This document shows, piece after piece, positions 59,591-64,000 of a DNA stretch of 64,000 bases. How positions within the stretch are numbered: position 1 is the first letter of the stretch; each line of letters opens with the position of its first letter. A model generated the notes under the pieces. It made no database searches and had not been told where the DNA came from. It worked only from the letters and a program-made list of their open reading frames with translations. This stretch comes from Ectobius pallidus. Its lineage: Eukaryota; Arthropoda; Insecta; Blattodea; Ectobiidae. The DNA is taken from the NCBI GenBank assembly GCA_964059195.1, contig CAXKWD010000006.1, positions 133,988,539 to 134,052,538 on the forward strand. The letters are read 5' to 3'. Both the position numbers and the translations under genes were made by a program.

Positions 59591-60686
59591 GGCAGATGGC
59601 CAATAGAGCATGGGACAAAAACAATGGCAGTCTTCCTTCAGAAGAGATGCAAAGCCCTTAGTCCCATGCCATAGGTTTATGGCACATTAAAGAATCTCAT
59701 ATCCTCAAAGAGTCCCTGAGTAAAATTAAAGCCATTTCACACCTAACACAAAAATCATAATAATTTCAAAAGTTGCAAATGTGTATTGCGATAATGCCCA
59801 TTGCTGAGCAGCTCATCAATTACTTTAATGCGCTATTTAAAGAATTATATTTTCACAATTTTCACTGAGCTCTTGCCTTAATATTCACATAATCAGGCCT
59901 GAACTGACAGAAATAATCATCATGTAAAGATGTTAAATAGGCCTTTGGTATGTTAATCTAATTTGAGCAAGATAAAATATGAAATATGTTATTCTAAAAA
60001 TTATTTCTATATATGTAGTCATCATTCACTAAAGATAAAAAGAAGACATGAATTAATCTCAGTGTCATTTTGTAGAAAAATGCCCTCATCTATCAAATCT
60101 ATGTACAAATTAACTTTGCAATTAAACTCTAATTATTCATGTCTTACAATACTTAAAGGTATCTTTTTGACTTACTACTTCTTCATCCTTATATCATATA
60201 AAATGAACACAAAAAGCATTTTTAAAAAAATCATAAGCCAGTTAATATCAATATAGAATGAAAACGTTAAAATACTCACACAATATATACCATTTACAAG
60301 AATTAAATCAACTCATTCAAATGAAAATAACCTAAAATTATATTTAACTTCGAACATTTACCTAGTTAATTAAAATGCAGAAACAAATGCAATACTTTAC
60401 CTAGATGACACATATTTAATTAAATGCTTTTAAAGTAATGTACGAATAGGAACTTGGTAAAATTATTCTGTAAACTTTGATGCTGGGAATAATTCTTAGA
60501 ACTTTAAATTCTTGAAGAAGGTCAATTTTACCAAAGCTGTTACTTGCTTAGGCACCAAGCTCTGCCCAAACATGCACAAAAGAACCATTCAATAAATAAT
60601 TAAAATTAGAAAATGTCTGTGAAGGTAAACTTCCTTCAGACGAGTTTCTGTCTCGCAAGCATTTCTTCTTGTTTCTTTCCCTGTGC
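59591..60686 (-). other. No gene seen; could include 3' untranslated sequence of the exon at 60687
   Basis: If the exon at 60687-60754 is real, sequence downstream of its stop on the minus strand is 3' untranslated. I could not place a polyadenylation signal. Confidence 0.3.
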
Positions 60687-60754
60687 TCAGACTTTGGCAG
60701 GCTTCTCCTTCCCCACCACCATCATGATTTTCTGCAGGCAGCGGGTTGCTGCTA
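60687..60754 (-). CDS. Candidate terminal coding exon of an unknown gene
   Basis: On the minus strand a T-rich tract ends in TTTTTGCAG (acceptor AG at 60756-60755). The following sequence reads, in the frame that uses two bases for a split first codon, AATRCLQKIMMVVGKEKPAKV and then TGA at 60689-60687. The stretch is markedly more GC-rich than its surroundings and has a basic C-terminal end. An upstream exon would lie at higher coordinates, perhaps beyond the window. I do not recognise the protein. The same stretch also has an open frame 60613-60807 on the plus strand, which I consider a shadow. Confidence 0.4.
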
Positions 60755-60917
60755 CTGCAAAAATGAAAAAAATTCAATTTAGTTATAAATGTGCATACTA
60801 CTCATGAAACACTGAATAACATTTTAATTTTAAGGGCCCTTTAGGCTATTCCTGCACTTTTAAAATATCTTATTACTTATATTGAGTTAATAATCTAAAT
60901 TAATACACTAGATCAGT

Positions 60918-61350
60918 CAGTGCCGTATTTAAGCCTAGGCAGACTAGGCAGCTGCCTAGGGCGGCAGATTTGAAGGGGCAACTTTTAAGCTGTTACTGCC
61001 CTTTTTTTTAATATATCAAACATTTTATTCATAACTCTTCAAAATAGTACTAATGTAATGCACAATGAAATAGAAATGAAAATCATTGACAACAGTAGAG
61101 TGCTCCATAGCAATCTTTTTTGTAATATTTGATTACTTCACTGTGATTCCCGCATATAATAGTGTTTAGTACACACCTGTTTATTTATTTACTTATTTAT
61201 TATACTATATTGTTATTACTATTATTACTATTATTATTAGCCTACTATTTCAGTTACAATAATGCTTACTGTAGGTTACTTTGTACATTCATGTGGAAAT
61301 AAGAGGGCGAAAATATTTTTCTCTGCCTTAAGTAGCTAAATACGCCCCTG
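60918..61350. mobile_element. hAT MITE (433 bp)
   Basis: The left end CAGTGCCGTATTTAAGCC and right end (inverse) CAGGGGCGTATTTAGC are flanked by AGATCAGT (60910-60917) and AGATTAGT (61351-61358), matching 7 of 8. GCCTAGGCAG-type repeats lie just inside the left end. Non-coding. Confidence 0.72.
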
Positions 61351-61358
61351 AGATTAGT

Positions 61359-62543
61359 GGTTATCAACTTTAAGTTTCATGGCCCCCTAGAAATACTTAA
61401 AGGCCCTGTCCAAAACACCTATTTATATCATTTGTTGATAAAAAAATTGTCACTGATAGAACAACACAAAAACCATGTTTTTCTACAATGCCTGAAAAGC
61501 TGTTTATAACCTACTGCTACCAGTGTTTGTTGTGAGTCGCTGTTGCAAGTCGCGACTTTTGCAATCACCGTGAGAAATTTCACATTTAAAAAGGTGTAGT
61601 GAATTTTAAAATTGTAAATTTTCATCAAACTGAGTCTATCTAATTATCATATGAAAATATTTTTAATTAAATGAGTGTTTTCCATGTGACGAATACCAAA
61701 GTTGGTACCATTGGAGTGGCATAAAGATTTTATAGCAGTAGTGAAATAATATGCAACTTTTACTTCGTGTGCCGTATGCTGGAAGTTCTACTTTTAATTC
61801 AAGCTGCCCAAAAAAATATTAAGAGACCTGAAGCTTTCCCAACGTTCGTTATGTTTGATAGTTCTCAAGATTCCAGCTGCAAGAAAAGGTTTAAGTTATC
61901 CAAGCTTTTGGCTGCTCCTAGCTCTGCAGCAGAGCTAGATTAAAATATTTAGATGCCCTAAATTTGGTTAGCCTCTTTACACTTATAATTCAAAATATGA
62001 AAGCAATAACATTCCATAAAATAAAATTTTATTTATGGAAAATGCAAAACTAAGTAAAACTTACGGTAAGAAGGGAAAATATTTATTTCTGTGTGCTTCC
62101 ATTTTATTTGTGCCTTAATAATTTTCCCATACTTTTTTCCCTTAAAAAGGCTGTGATCAGATATTCATAACCAATCTTATGGGAATGCATCGGCTTCTAT
62201 ACTTAATAAAGATAAGGCATAGTTGTCTGAGGAGGTTTTTAATACATTTCAATAGAGAAAATGAATTCTCATCTGAGCAGTTTGTATAGCTTCCAATCTG
62301 CATGCACAATGTATTTTATTTTGCAGGATAAACATGATGGCACAAGAGAGAATGCTTTATAAAAATAACTTTTTAAATTTTCCATAAAATTCTAAAAATG
62401 ACTATACATTTTATTAATTTAATAATTTAAATGGTAAATTCGCTATGACAAATTTCTATGGTGGTCTCCTTCCCTTGATGCCCTAAGCATGTGCTTACTT
62501 TGCGTGAGCTGGGGTGGAGTGAAGGAAATAATAACTATAATGG
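61359..62543. other. No gene seen; lone hAT-like left end at 61358
   Basis: AGTGGTTATCAACTTTAAGT followed by ATGGCCCCC resembles a hAT terminus, but no inverted partner or duplication was found. The rest is AT-rich. Confidence 0.4.
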
Positions 62544-62785
62544 AGTTAGTGGTGGGCAGCAAATCAAAAGACAAGAAAACTTGTGGTGAAGCAACGCCAT
62601 GTAGTTAGTTGGAATTGTGGTCTAATTCATTGGCCCTGCTTTGGTTCGGTTTTGTTGGAGCTGGCTTATTGCTGGAACAAAACCAGGCCAAATTAGGGCC
62701 AATGAATTAACTACCAATTCCAACCAATAGTGCTTCACAACAAGTTTTCCTGTCTTCTGACTGGCTGCCCTCTACCAACTATGCA
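62544..62785. repeat. Foldback repeat (arms about 115 bp)
   Basis: The left arm (62544-62661) and right arm (about 62671-62785) are inverted copies with moderate divergence, for example CTAATTCATTGGCCCT against AGGGCCAATGAATTA and AAGACAAGAAAACTTG against CAAGTTTTCCTGTCTT. The centre is only about 10-15 bp. A transcript would form a long imperfect hairpin. The open frame 62730-62936 (+) crosses the right arm and is not a gene. Confidence 0.82.
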
Positions 62786-64000
62786 GGAGCTCCATTTCTT
62801 CACAGAAGATGGCTGCAAAGCTAGTAGCCTAGCAGCTAAAATGTTAGACAACTTACACCTTTTCACCTGGTTGGAATCCCAAGAAACTTTCACACATAAA
62901 AACAAATTGTTACCGGTAGGCCTACTTTATTACTAAAAGAGAAAACTGGGGTTACACGAGGGTTGAAATGCAAGCATGTTCATTCTTAGTAATGACATGA
63001 TTTAAGCTTATTTGTGCATTAGCCTGCTAATGATAGGCTAATAACTCATCTACATTCCAAGATAATATTATTATTCCAAGAAACTTTTGAGGAACTTGAC
63101 TAGCACCCTGCGCAGACCCCTTTCATTGAACTAGATACATTAGCAACTGCATAATACACAATGGTGTTCTGCTGTAAGTGCTGTAGTTCCGAGAACTACT
63201 TGCAGGTTAGGTTACCAGTTGATTACCAATGATGTAAATGGAGTTTGATTTTATGAACATATACTCATTTCTTTCAAACTGTGATGTAAAAACATTCCAT
63301 CAAATTGATGTGCTTGGCTTCAATAATAAAACAAAAAGTGAAACTGTTTAGTTTTCCTTCACAGTTTAGTGAATTTGTAAAGGCCGTGGATATTACCAGG
63401 AGATCATAAGCCATAGTTTAAAATTGTGCAAGTATTCATAATGGGATTTATTTTTAATTATACCCATAGGTAAAAATATTGATCATTTCATGTTCATTGC
63501 TGTTGATCGTGCAAGGTGACAAAGAAAAGTGCACAAGTATATAAATTTAAAACACAACAGTGAACATCTTAGCAGTTATAATATTTGTTGCACCATTTGT
63601 AGAGAAAGCATCATGTTGCTTGAAGCTTGTGTAATTGCAGGCCTATAGCTAAGCATTCCACTTTATTAAGAAACCGTGCTGCATTATGTATTATCAGCTG
63701 ACTCATCAAGTTTAGAGGCAAAACTTATATTATAAAATGTAAATTGAATTTATATTTTTTACTATGCCCATAAGAACTTTATCCTATATTTGAAACATTG
63801 TGATAGTGCCTTATAATCTTGAGTTGTGTTCTAAAATATTAACTCGTATATTATAGCCAAGGCATTGCATTAGTAAGCTTAAAACTAATCTTTAAAAAAT
63901 AATTAGATCATTTTAATTTCCAGTCTTACCAGGATATAACTAGGGCCTGTATGACGACCTCCTGCTATCGTATTTATCTACCAGATAGAGAACCTATCTG
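62786..64000. other. No feature recognised
   Basis: AT-rich sequence to the window end; TAGGCCTA at 62917-62924. If the exon at 60687-60754 is real, this would be intron. Confidence 0.45.

Noticed and set aside
61358..61400. hAT-like left terminus
   Set aside because: No inverted partner or target duplication found, so it is not listed as an element.
63925..63990. Possible small minus-strand exon with a GTAAG donor near the window end
   Set aside because: No pyrimidine tract or recognised peptide, and stops occur in the longer frames.
1..64000. CRISPR arrays, bacterial operons or phage genes
   Set aside because: No spaced short direct repeats and no gene-dense coding. The direct repeats present are microsatellites or transposon units, and the transposon content is eukaryotic.

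Overview
This window looks like intergenic or intronic DNA from a large, repeat-rich animal genome, most likely an insect. It is AT-rich and has no bacterial-style operons. It contains decayed insect-type non-LTR retrotransposons, tRNA-derived SINEs, many short hAT elements, mariner and pogo-like relics and a Helitron-like element. The palindrome TAGGCCTA occurs at least 11 times where base composition predicts about one. I associate the RTE-like 3' ends with (TAAG)n tails with cockroaches and other polyneopteran insects, but this is not decisive. No complete host gene is visible. The best host-gene signal is a short terminal coding exon on the minus strand at 60687-60754, so the right end may be the 3' part of a gene continuing beyond the window.

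Layout. 1-10 kb: an internally deleted hAT element inside a SINE remnant, an intact 459-bp SINE with a 12-bp target duplication, and a TTAA-flanked MITE. 10-18 kb: a foldback repeat, a hammerhead-like fold, a 1.8-kb hAT element with a deleted transposase, an endonuclease relic, and unclassified repeat R. 18-24 kb: a 2.1-kb Helitron-like element full of tandem repeats, an RTE-like relic, and a hAT element nested in another DNA transposon. 24-34 kb: a mariner relic with an internal inversion, repeat R interrupted by a MITE, a SINE interrupted by a retro-insert, two hAT-type elements in tandem sharing one 8-bp target, and a long inverted repeat. 34-48 kb: MITEs, a piggyBac-like remnant, a 2-kb Jockey/CR1-type reverse transcriptase element inserted into an RTE relic, a second hammerhead-like fold, and a clean 5'-truncated RTE insertion with a 13-bp duplication. 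48-64 kb: two pogo-like elements, further hAT elements, a SINE, a third hammerhead-like fold in a near-perfect palindrome, the candidate host exon, and another foldback.

No autonomous mobile element survives. All transposase and reverse transcriptase reading frames are deleted, frameshifted, inverted or stopped. The most unusual signal is the set of three independent loci (11.1, 43.3 and 59.0 kb) with the same hammerhead-ribozyme-like layout, each with one extra base at the same core position. Nested insertions with readable target duplications allow a relative insertion order in several places.
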